Source of the DNA: Galeopsis tetrahit
Lineage: Eukaryota; Streptophyta; Magnoliopsida; Lamiales; Lamiaceae
NCBI GenBank assembly: GCA_963675135.1
Contig: OY776120.1
Coordinates: 26,130,001 to 26,194,000 of the forward strand
Direction of reading: 5' to 3'
DNA length: 64,000 bases
A program made the position numbers and the translations under genes. Under the pieces are notes generated by a model that was not told the DNA's origin, did no database searches, and worked only from the letters and a program-made list of their open reading frames with translations. Every line of letters begins with the position of its first letter. Position 1 is the stretch's first letter. This document shows, one piece after another, positions 1 to 10,169 of the stretch.

Positions 1-205
1 ATGGATTCCAATGACTATTCATGCTCACATTTCACCAAAGATCCACTACCCAACATATGATCAAAACCAACTCAAACAACAATAAGCATATGAAAACCAA
101 GTGTGCGCCGGTGCAAAATTTAACATAAGTAGAATGACGAACCGGTGCAAGGGTAACAACTAGTAGAAAAAAATAATAATAAATAAATAAAAGAAAAAAT
201 AACTC

Positions 206-249
206 CCCCAAACTTAGAATTTTACTATGTAAAAATTCTAAGTTTGGGG
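206..249 (-). other. Stem-loop in the 3' tail, conserved in both Athila-like elements
   Basis: CCCCAAACTTAGAATTTT pairs with AAAATTCTAAGTTTGGGG around a short loop. The same hairpin is at 21188-21232 in the plus-strand element, also downstream of the coding region. Conserved pairing in both copies suggests an RNA element or a terminator-like site. Confidence 0.6.
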
Positions 250-497
250 CTACAAGTTGTTACCTCCCTCCTTGCACATCCAATGCTCTTCAAGGATCAC
301 CATTGCAACACTTGCTTCCCTTCTTCATTCTTCAAGCTCTAACATCCAAAATGCTTCTCATCCTTACCTACAAAAGAGACTAAGCTATCAAAACTATCAA
401 AGCAATAAAAACATGAAAGCAATAAAACCTTGGGTTACCTCCCAAGAAGCGCTATTTTTAACGTCCTATGTCGGACGATTCTTTCTTGAGATGACTA

Positions 498-3213
498 TCA
501 AGTCACCCCCTTGTCATCCTTGTGCTTGACCTTCTTTGTCCATACAAATTTCTTAAGTCCATCAAAACATCCACTAGCTAGCCCATCCGGCTCTTCAATC
601 ATGTCATAGGAAGTTGATGCCTCATTCACCCCCAAGCTTTCACAAGTAGATTTTCTTGATTTGGGGGAGTTTTTGAAGAAAACTCCCCCAAACTTGGCCT
701 TCTTGTCTATATTCAAATCTTTGTCTTCCACCTTGGGGTCTTCCTTCACAAAATTAACCTTCAAATCTTCTCCCACCTCCTCTTTCATGGGCATTGGATA
801 ATGATCTCCCTTGGAATACACATACTCTTCCTCCTCATCCTCATCGTCACGGAATCTAACAGCTTTATAAATGTTGAATGACACTTTCTCATCACCAACA
901 TGTAGTTCGAGCTCTCCGTTTCGTACATTGATGATGGCTCCACCCGTTGCTAGGAACGGTCTTCCCAAGATCAAGGGGATTGCCTTATCTTCCTCCATAT
1001 CAAGTACCACAAAATCAACCGGGAATATGAATTTCCCAACTTTGACAAGCACATCATCAACCGTGCCCAAGGGATATACTATGGAGTGATCCGCCAATTG
1101 AAGATTCATGGTAGTAGGAGTCAATTCTCCTGAGCCAATCGATTTGAAGAGTGATAGTGGCATGAGGTTTATGTTTGCTCCAAGATCACACAAAGCACGA
1201 TAAGTTCCCTCCTTGCCAATCACACAATGCAATGTAAATGAATCGAGATCTCTAAGCTTTGGAGGTAGCTTAGCTTGGATGATGGCACTACACTCTTCGG
1301 TGAGGTTCACGATTTAAAATTCTACCATCTTTATCTTGTTGGACATAATCTCCTTCAAAAACTTGGCATAGTGAGGCATTTGCTCAAGGGCTTCCGCAAA
1401 CGGAATGTTGATGTGTATCTTTTTGAACATCTACAAGAATTTGACAAACTTTGCATTCAAACTCGTCTTCTTGAGTCGTTGAGGATAAGGAATTGGAAGC
1501 TTGCATGGAGATGGAGGCTTGTAAGCACCATTCTCTTTCTCACTTGTTTTCTCCTTCTCAATATCTTTCTCCACAACTTTCCTTCCGTGTTGCTCCTCTT
1601 CACCATCTTCCTTTGGCATCATGGGGCCTTCATAGCTTGTACCACTCCTCAACTTAATTGAATTGCATTGCTCTTTAGGGTTCAATTCCGTGGTTGAGGG
1701 GAATCGACCCGACTTGTGTTGATTTCCAACCATAGTAGCAATTTGGCCCACTTGAATCTCAATGGCTTTCACATCATTCTTGATTCCCATAACTTCATTT
1801 GCCAATTGACCAATTTTCTCATCTTGACTCTCAATCTTTTGCCACGTCTTTGTCATGAAACTCTTCGTCTCTCCCATGAACTTCTTAGTTTCTCCCATGA
1901 ATGTTATGAATATTTCTTCCATAGTGGGCTTTGACGAAGATTCTTCTCTCACACCATCTCGTGTATTGAAGTTCGACGGTGGTTGAATGGCATTGTGTGG
2001 GTTAGCATATGAGAAATTTTCATGGTTTCTCAAGCCGGGATGGTATTGGTTCGGATTAGGAGGACTCTCACGGGCTTGCCTCTCGTTCCACCCCCTTTCT
2101 CTAAATTGCCTATCTCCTTGATTGTTCATGTAGTGGGATTCTTCATATTGCTCGTCACTTGGCCCCACTAAAGCTTTAGCCGTCATAAGAGATATCAATT
2201 TATCCACCTTGTTGGATAATTTAGCATTCTCCTCCGAAACTTGTGTTGAAGAAACCCTTCGGTTTACCTTCTTTCGGATGGCCATTGATGTCCATTCTTT
2301 GCCATCTCTTCCAAGAGAATATAACCCTCATCCGTTGTCTTGCCCAACAAAGAACCTCCTTCGGCTGAAGCATCCACCATACCTCTTGTACGGTGGTCCA
2401 TCCCGTTGTAGAAGTAGCATATCAATTGGTCTCGTGAAAAACCATGTTGAGGGCAACTTCTTATCAAATCCTTAAATCGCTCCCAAGCTTCGGCCAAGGA
2501 CTCATCATCGTCTTGCCTAAATGAAGAGATCTCCCATCGAATTTAGATAGTCTTGCTCGGAGGGAAGTACTTCATTAGAAATGCATCAACAAGGTCGGCC
2601 CAATTTTCAATGGTTCTCAAGTCGAGAGAGAGATACCATTGCTTTGCTCGGTCCCGGAGTGAGAAGGGGAAGAGTTGCAAACGGATATAGTCTTGAGGAA
2701 CACGGTTGATCTTAACCATTCCACTTATCTCGAGGAATTGAGACAAGTGGAGGTTAGGATCCTCCTTGGAGATCCCACCAAACCGATTGTTTTGGACCAT
2801 GACTATCAAGGCCGGCTTGAGTTCGAAGTTGTGTGCATCAACGGGTTCCCGACCCGCTCCTCCATATGGCCTTGGAATAGGACGGAAGTGGTCTCTCAAG
2901 ACTCTTTGTGGTTCCTCATCCTCTCTTGGCCTTCCATCTCTTTCCATGCCAACATTTTCTCCAACTCTCCGGTGAAAGTTGTCAATTAATACTCTTTGAG
3001 GTCGGTTACCTCTATTCCCATTCGGTTCCTCGACTCCTTCAACCCCTTGATTTTCAACCTCTTCATCGACCTCTTCAACAATCGGATTTCCCTTCGATTC
3101 ATACTTTCTAACTCACTTCTTCTCCTTTCGGCGTTCCTTCTTCGACAATTGGCTTCGATCTCCTGGTCTAAGGGTAACACTTCTTGTTGGTTCCTCCTAG
3201 ATCGTGTGATCAT
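498..3213 (-). pseudogene. Degenerate gag-protease region of the minus-strand Athila-like element
   Basis: Read from 3213 downward: an N-terminus beginning MITRSRR; a Retrotrans_gag block at 2947-2543 (LRDHFRPIPRPYGG, FPFSLRDRAKQWYLSL); a gag C-terminal part at 2497-1431; and an aspartic protease at 1310-498 with the motif CDLGANINLMPLS and a second conserved block PLILGRPFLATGGAIINV. The frame is broken after MNRRE near 3090, by a TAA at the end of PPSKTI near 2543, by a stop and frameshift after QWPSERR near 2265, and before the protease. Gag would form virus-like particles and the protease would mature them. The region ends in a charged, lysine-rich tail and then meets the 3' tail instead of reverse transcriptase. 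Confidence 0.85.
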
Positions 3214-3368
3214 AAACCATGTCTATCAAAAGATCAAACGAGAGTGAGAATTGCAAATAAGATCAAGATAACAAACACAAATATTTTTGGAATTTTCAAA
3301 AATAAGGAAAGCAAGTAAAGTGTCTAGACTAAAACCCTATCAACCTACACTCAAGAACTATAAAACCT

Positions 3369-3385
3369 CCCCGGCAACAGCGCCA
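3369..3385 (-). other. Primer binding site (tRNA-Asp type)
   Basis: On the minus strand TGGCGCTGTTGCCGGGG lies six bases after the LTR end. It differs by one base from the TGGCGCCGTTGCCGGGG site usual in Athila/Tat elements, which is complementary to the 3' end of plant tRNA-Asp. Confidence 0.8.
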
Positions 3386-3391
3386 TAAACT

Positions 3392-4990
3392 TGATTCACG
3401 TATTTAACAACTCTAAAATACACGACCGCAAGTATACGGTGTCTATCGTAGAGAAGTAAGTACGAGGTCGATCCCACAGGGAGGTATAGCGTAAAAGTGT
3501 AGTTTATTGACGGAATTCTAAATAGACGGTGATCGATTAAAGAGAATTGTGTGATTACCCCTAAGATTGCCTACCAATTTGTCACAAATAGACAATGAAA
3601 AGAGTAATATAAAATCGATAAAATAGCATGCGAATCAAGAAAACGAGATGGAAGCGAATGAAATTCAAGTATGAGAAGGTAGGTTCTAAAGCACATGCAA
3701 TACTAATGAATCCATCTATGATTAACTATCTACTTAAGTGGTGTTCATGCTTTGTCTATAAGATTGATCACATAATAATGAATTAAAAGTTCTTTCGATC
3801 CAAGTAATCCAAAGGAAATATCACACAACTTAGTATCTCTACCTAAATTGCACAATAAAACCCAATCAAGCTCCTAGGATCATCACACATCTTCCTAATC
3901 ATTGTTAATCTTTCAATCTCACAATAAAATTAGGTTAAATGCTTGCAATCAATTAATCAAAGTAGATTTCTCAACCTAATTCAATTAACTAAGATTAACA
4001 TATCACCATTGTACACTAATGACATGCTTTGCAATGAAAATCAAGCATCCAAATAGAATTAAGCCACACAAACACCAAATAAGCAAAACATTAACTCATA
4101 AACTTCATCAAAAGTATTTACAAGGCTCTAGAACCAAAAGTGTTCTAGCCAATCAAAAACATAATCCAACTACAAATAAAACTAAGATAAAAGCAATAAA
4201 AAGTGAAGAGAAAAGAAAGCTTAGACTATTGTATGGTGAGGAATCAAATTCCCAAGCTAATGATGACCTCCTTGCTTGATTTGGTGAAGAATTGAAGAAG
4301 TAAATGATGAAAACCTCCAAGTGTGTGTGATTGTGTGTGTAACTTCTTGAGAAAGGGGTAAGATGGTTTTGAATTTAAGAATGGAGGCATTTATAGTGTT
4401 GGGGTAGGGTTTGGGTGTAAGAATTGCAAGTTGGTCCCTTGAAAATGGAGAAAATACAAGTTTGGCACCGAAAATGGGTTGGCCCGGCTGGGTGGAAAAG
4501 TGGCCCGGTCGGGCGGGAGTGTTAACCAAAATTTACAAAAACAGGGGGCAAGTGGCCCGGCTGGGCGATAACTTCGTAACTTGATTTTTTGCCAAAATAC
4601 GTGCAGGGGTGCATTTATCAAAAATCTAGGTGCAGATCGGCCCGGCCGGGCAGGAAAAGTGGCCCGGCCGGGCTGAAGTTTCGTATTGCTCTTCGGCCTC
4701 CAACTTCGTCCCTCCGTATCTTGAGCTTCCGACCTCCGATTAACTCGATTCGTTTTTCTATTCCACTCCATTTTTCGAGACGGATCAAATGGTTCACTCC
4801 TATTTTTGATCCAATAAAGCATGGTTGATATTTTGCTCCAAATTTCATCATATTTCCTACAAAATCAACAAAGCACTACCTTTCTCTTATTTCGACCAAA
4901 AACAATGATAATCACCCTACAAATCAATGAAATCAACATCAAAATGAGCTTCACATGTGAATCTAAAGTGTGTAAATTCCACCCGAATCA
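3392..4990 (-). repeat. LTR of the minus-strand Athila-like element
   Basis: This 1.6-kb LTR has ends TGATTC...GAATCA and is closely similar to the LTRs at 12580 and 22640. Its TATA-like box (plus-strand 'tatagtgtt' near 4391-4400) and a cluster of CCCGGCCGGG palindromes at about 4478-4675 show the same U3 layout as the other copies. The end next to the primer site is intact, which makes it the reference for seeing the deletion at the matching place (14255) in the second element. Confidence 0.85.
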
Positions 4991-5440
4991 ATAACCAGTA
5001 GAGAAATGATTGCAATCAACTAGTTCCTTCTAGTGGCGGATCCAGGATTTAGAATTTGGGGGTACGAAAGATATTAAGTACTCCATCCGTCTACCAAAAG
5101 TATCCTTATTTTTCTGTCCACTAAAAGTATGCACATTTCTTTTTATGGAAACAATCACTTTATTTTTACCTCATAGCAACTCCACATCCTTACTTTATCT
5201 ATTTTTTCTTAAAACTTGTGTCCAAAGGTTTGAACATATTTTTTATGGACGTAGAAAGTAAAATACTATTAAATGAGTTTGTGAGTAAGAGAAGCAGGCA
5301 GGCGTGTAGTTGAAATTAGAATGGAAATATTAATGAAAAAATTGTTTGCATGGCCTTTTTCAAGATTGGTCAATTGGGTTGTGGGCATTGAGCCTTTTAT
5401 CTGATGAACTGAATTGCAACCTTACCAAATACCAACTTAT
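4991..5440. repeat. Older host segment with a decayed Stowaway-like MITE (about 5078-5260)
   Basis: This strip lies between the minus-strand Gypsy LTR and the Copia element. TACTCCATCCGTCTACC near 5078 and TGGACGTAGAAAGTA ending near 5260 look like weakly matching ends of the CTCCCTCCGTCC MITE family. I see no gene. Sequence like 'atttgggggtac' also occurs at 11918-11932, beyond the Copia and the solo LTR, so the two strips may be one older repeat. Confidence 0.4.
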
Positions 5441-5662
5441 TATTAGGAATATTATGTATATCTTGGTCCACAAGTTACTGTATTAGGAATATTATGTATA
5501 TCTTGGTCCACAAGTTACTGTATTAGGAATATTATGTATATCTTGGTCCCCAAGTTATCTTGGTGCACAAGGTAGCTTTCTTGTATAAAACCCATTATGT
5601 AGTCTATTTATACTTATGCTCATTGTTAATAAAATTATCTTTTCCATTCACTCTTCTCCACA
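5441..5662 (+). repeat. Copia 5' LTR with a 40-bp tandem repeat
   Basis: A 40-bp unit beginning TATTAGGAATATTATG is repeated about 2.5 times at the start. The end is TCTCCACA. The LTR begins TA rather than TG, but the target duplication fixes the boundary. It differs from the 3' LTR at two bases, in 'tggtgcac' versus 'tggtccac' and 'taaaacc' versus 'taaagcc'. Confidence 0.9.
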
Positions 5663-5676
5663 TGGTAACCAGAGCC
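5663..5676 (+). other. Copia primer binding site (initiator tRNA-Met type)
   Basis: TGGTAACCAGAGCC starts at the base after the LTR. It resembles the TGGTATCAGAGCC consensus of plant Copia elements, with a change in the middle. Confidence 0.8.
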
Positions 5677-5821
5677 TAAAAAGGCAAACGCCTCAATCAC
5701 ACGATCCTCTTTTTTTTTTTTCGGATCCATCTTTTTCGTGGGCTTCTCTCCCACTACCCTAGCCCGCCTCACACAAATCACGCACGGTCGTCGCCTCACG
5801 CCACCGTGCTACACAGCCTCC

Positions 5822-8800
5822 ATGTCAACATCATCTGCGTCCCAGGTCGTCAATGTCGGCTCTACGGCGGGCGACCAACCTCCTTGATCTCGGATCCACA
5901 TCTCTGATTGCGTTCAACACCGCCTCATAATTCCCACTCAAACTCACTTCCGTCAACTACGTTGCCTGGAGTCTCCAGTTTCGAACTCTCCTCTCCGGCT
6001 ATGACCTCTTCCGCTACGTTGATGGCACCTTCCCCTGTCCATCTGCCACCATCACCACTGATGGAAAAACCACAGCGAATCCGCTCCACACTCATTGGGT
6101 TCGTCAAGATCAGTTGTTGTTCAGTGCGATCATTGGTGCAATCACCCCTAACCTCATCTCATTCGTTGCTGCTGCCACCACTTCCCATGCCGCATGGAAA
6201 ACACTTGAAACCATATATGGCAAATCTTCAAGGGGGCGCATTTTGGCTTTGAAGAACAAGATTCATAACCCCCAAAAAGGCGACAAATCTATCACTGAAT
6301 TCTTACTGGAAATCTAGGGTATCGTCGACGAACTGTCCCTTCTTGGCACCCCTACCGACTCCGAGGACCTTGTGCTCAAAGTCCTCAATGGTCTTGATGG
6401 CTCCTACAACGAACTGAGTCAAGCAATTCAGGCCCGCGACAATCCGATCTCTTTCGATGAACTCCATGACAAGCTTCTAAGTGCCGAGGCCCAACTCGCT
6501 GCTCGTGTATCCTCTGCCTCATCGGCGCCAGTCACTGCCTTCCCGGTCGCTTCGGCTCCTCGCCCGTCTGCTGGTCGCTCGCGCTTCCAGCGCCCACAAT
6601 TGCACCAGCAATCCTCGGGATCGGTTGCTCGCCCACGACAGCAGCAACACTTCTCATCCTCTTCGCCTATGCACTCTCCCAGGTCATATTTGGGTAAGTG
6701 TCAACTTTGTAGCACCCCTGGTCATTCTGCTCGTCGCTGTCCTGAAATCAGCTCGTATGCACCGCCTTCCAACCCTGCTCGGCAGCCCGCCTCCCCAGCA
6801 TACTCCTTCCCCTCGGCCCACACAGCTTCCTCGGCCCCTTCGTCCTCTAGTTGGATCCTCGACTCCGGGGCCTCTCACCACATTTCTAATGATTTGGCCA
6901 ACCTTTCACTTCATGCTCCGTACAATGGTCAAGACGATGTAATTGTTGGTAATGGTACTCAGTTATCCATCTCTCACACTGGCTGTCTTTCCTTTAATAT
7001 ATGTGCTTCTCTCACATTTTCGGATACCTTGGTGGTGCCCTCTATGGCAAGAAACTTGATTTCGGTTTTTCAACTGTGCAAGCAAAATAACGTTGTGGTT
7101 GTGTTCTCTGCTAATGATTTTCAGGTGAAGGACTGTCGTATGGGGGGTACTCTGATTCAGGGTCGACGCGTTGATGGCTTGTACGTGTGGCCTGCTACTG
7201 CATGCTCTTCACCTCCCTCAGCCTACACTTCAGTCAGCCAACCATCCTCTATTTAGCATACTCGCCTTGGACACCCCTCCGCAAAAAACTTAAGTTTTAC
7301 TCTTTCTAGCAATAAACTTTTATCCACCAATAAACTTGTTGATTTATGTTGTGACTCTTGTAAGTGCATTAAGAGCCACAAGTTACCTTTTGCTGATTCC
7401 ACTGTTACTTATGTTATGCCCTTGCAAGTTATTTATTCCGATGTTTGGACATCTCCTGTTTTATCACGTGATGGTTACAAATATTATGTTATCTTTGTAG
7501 ATCACTTTACTAGATATGTGTGGCTTTATCCGTTAAAAAGAAAATCTGATGTCTTACATACTTTCATTGCATTTAAGGCTTTATTTGAAAAGTTTCTTAA
7601 AACTAAAATTGTCACCCTTTACTCTGATAATGGTGGGGAATACATCGCTCTTCGCCCCTTCCTTACCGCCCATAGTATCTCTCACCTCACAACACCTCCT
7701 CATACTCCTGAACACAATGGTATTTTTGAGCGTCGCCATCGTCACATTGTTGACACCGGCTTAGCTCTTCTCCATCAGGCCTCTATGCCTCTCACTTTCT
7801 GGCCATTTGCCTTCTCCGCTGCTACCTACATCATCAATCGCTTACCAAAAGTCGACTTTAACATGATCTCTTCCTTCGAAAAACTATTCCACTCTCCACC
7901 AAATCTTTCAAAACTCCGAGTCTTTGGTTGTCAATGTTTTCCCTGTCTCCGACCCTACACCTCACATAAGCTTGCTCCCCGCTCCCTTCCCTGTGTCTTT
8001 GTAGGATACTCTCCCACTCAAAGTGCGTACCTATGCCTTGATAAAACCACCAATCGCTTGTACACGTCCCGCCATGTTGAGTTTGTTGAGTCCAAATTTC
8101 CCTTCTCCATGATCTCACCTCCATTGCCCTTATCCACTCCCGTTCCGGATGACCCTGGTCCGGTCCCTTCACCCCCACCTGTCCCAACCACCCCACTGCC
8201 TCCAGCTCCTACGCCTCCGTCACCCGCGTTGGCACCCTCCCGTCCGACTCCTTCACCACCACCGCCTGTTGTGGAGCCTCGTTCTCATCATCCCATGATC
8301 ACACGTGCCCGCAACAACATCATTAAACCAAATCCGAGGTATGGTTTAACTTCCAACATTACCTCTGATATTGAGCCTAACACTGTCACCCAAGCTTTAG
8401 CTGACTCTCGCTGGCGGGAAGCCATGTCCTTGGAATTCACTGCCCTGCTTAAAAATGGAACTTGGGACCTTGTTCCACCTGATAACTCTCAAAACGTTGT
8501 TGGGTGCAAGTGGGTGTTTCGCATCAAGAGGAAACCTGATGGGTCGGTTGATAAGTTCAAAGCCCGTCTTGTTGCCAAGGATTTTCATCAGCGCCCTGGT
8601 ATTGACTACCATGAAACATTCAGTCCTGTTGTCAAACCAGCCACTATTCTTATAGTTCTCAGTATTGCTGTAGCTCGTGGCTGGCCCCTACGCCAATTTG
8701 ATGTCAACAATGCCTTCCTTCACGGCATACTTCGTGATGAGGTTTATATGGCCCAACCACCTGGTTTTTTTGACAAAAACCATCCCTCCTACGTCTGTAA

Positions 8801-9911
8801 ACTCCGCAAGTCCATCTATGGCCTGAAGTAAGCACCGCGAACCTGGTATAATGCACTCCGCACCTTCCTCACCTCGGTTGGCTTTGTTTGCACGAAATCA
8901 GATGAATCTCTCTTCGTCTACAACCGCGGTGATATCCTTGCCTATTTTCTCGTATATGTTGATGACCTCATCCTCACAGGCAATGACGACTCCTTCTTAT
9001 CTCGGGTGGTCTCTGACTTGGCTACTCAGTTTTCAGTGAAGGATCTCGACCCTCTCTCCTATTTTCTTGGGGTGGAAGTTCTCCGCACTACTTCTTCCTG
9101 CTACCTATCCCAGCGAAAATATATCACAGATCTACTCTCCCGTCATGGCATGTTGGACGCCAAACCTGTTCAGACACCATTGGCCACCAGTGCCCGCCTC
9201 TCACTTCATGATGGCAGCGCCCCATCTGACGCTACTCTCTATCGTCAAGTTCTCGGCAGCCTACAATATCTCCTTCTTACACGGCCTGACATCGCCTTTG
9301 CTGTCAACAAGCTCTCTCAGTTTATCCATGCACCTACGTCAACTCACTGGGGTGCCGTCAAGCGTCTTCTTAGATACTTGAGCGGCACTCGTCATCACTC
9401 TCTTCATCTTCGTCGGGCCTCGCCACTCTCACTCCACTGTTTCTCTGATGCGGACTGGGCTGGCGACTGTGATGACCGTACGTCCATGAGTGCCTTCATC
9501 ATCTTTCTTGGGGCCAACCCCATCTCGTGGTGCTCCCGGAAGCAACGATCTGTTGCTCGATCCTCCACTGAAGCTGAGTATCGTGCCATCGCCGCTGCAG
9601 CTGCTGAACTTCAATGGACCAAATCTATTCTCTCTGAACTTGCTGTTCCGCTAGCATCTTCCACTCCTACTCTCTTTAGTGACAACATTGGTGCCACGTA
9701 TCTATGCTCTAACCCGGTCTTCCACTCTAGAATGAAGCACATTGCTATTGACTAACACTTTGTCCGAGATCTGGTAAAATCTTCCCATCTTCGAGTGGCT
9801 CATGTCTCTTCCGCTGACCAGCTTGCTGATGCTCTCACCAAGCCGCTCACTAAATACCGACTCTCACTCCTTATGACCAAGATCGGCGTACTTGATCGAC
9901 CGTCGTCTTGA
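5822..9911 (+). pseudogene. Copia gag-pol polyprotein with at least five in-frame stops
   Basis: Nearly the whole frame is continuous from about 5853 to the final TGA at 9909. Domains in order: gag (NYVAW near 5955, then the UBN2-type region); zinc knuckle CQLCSTPGHSARRC near 6700 (CX2CX4HX4C); protease SWILDSGASHH near 6850; pre-integrase HTRLGHPS near 7257 with CX2C; integrase with D (YSDVW), D (SDNGGEY) and E (EHNGIFERRH); reverse transcriptase with YVDDLILTG near 8957; RNase H with DADWAGD and STEAEYRA. Stops interrupt at 5928 (TAA), 6315 (TAG), 7254 (TAG), 8829 (TAA) and 9753 (TAA). The first ATG at 5822 is in another frame, so there is also a frameshift near codon 20. All catalytic motifs I looked for are still readable. 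Confidence 0.92.
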
Positions 9912-9918
9912 GGGGGCG

Positions 9919-10140
9919 TATTAGGAATATTATGTATATCTTGGTCCACAAGTTACTGTATTAGGAATATTATGTATATCTTGGTCCACAAGTTACTGTA
10001 TTAGGAATATTATGTATATCTTGGTCCCCAAGTTATCTTGGTCCACAAGGTAGCTTTCTTGTATAAAGCCCATTATGTAGTCTATTTATACTTATGCTCA
10101 TTGTTAATAAAATTATCTTTTCCATTCACTCTTCTCCACA
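9919..10140 (+). repeat. Copia 3' LTR
   Basis: Same length and same 40-bp tandem repeat as the left LTR. It follows a G-rich polypurine tract (GAGGGGGCG) and is followed by the CTTAT duplication. Confidence 0.92.
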
Positions 10141-10169
10141 CTTATATCCATTGGACCATTATGCATAAT

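Larger units (their letters stand above)
1..4990 (-). mobile_element. Athila-like Gypsy LTR retrotransposon, 5' LTR to 3' tail, pol missing, runs off the left edge
   Basis: Read on the minus strand, the element runs LTR (4990 to 3392), primer binding site (3385 to 3369), gag (from 3213), protease domain (1310 to 498) and then directly the 3' noncoding tail (about 530 to 1). That tail matches the tail that follows integrase in the plus-strand element at 12580-31960. No reverse transcriptase, RNase H or integrase lies between them, so pol is absent. The right LTR edge ends in CA next to ATAAC; the partner duplication and the other LTR lie outside the window. The long LTR, a tRNA-Asp-type primer site and the gag/protease sequences fit the Athila/Tat branch of Ty3/Gypsy. 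The branch call is by recognition, not phylogeny. Confidence 0.85.
5441..10140 (+). mobile_element. Near-intact Copia LTR retrotransposon, 4.7 kb
   Basis: The element has two 222-bp LTRs (5441-5662 and 9919-10140) differing at only two positions, a 5-bp target duplication CTTAT (5436-5440 and 10141-10145), a primer site TGGTAACCAGAGCC directly after the left LTR and a G-rich polypurine tract at 9910-9918 before the right LTR. The order gag, protease, integrase, reverse transcriptase, RNase H is Copia. About 99% LTR identity means a recent insertion, the youngest dated one in this window. The reading frame carries several stops, so the copy is not autonomous as it stands. Confidence 0.95.

Noticed and set aside
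1275..1661. 128-codon plus-strand open frame across the minus-strand gag-protease
   Set aside because: It is the antisense shadow of gag and protease sequence, which is clearly recognisable on the minus strand.
4391..4851. Arg/Pro-rich open frames in the LTRs (also 12693-13298, 22753-23328 and 39402-39885)
   Set aside because: They arise from the GC-rich CGGCCG repeats in U3 and are open by composition only; the same LTR gives several frames on both strands.
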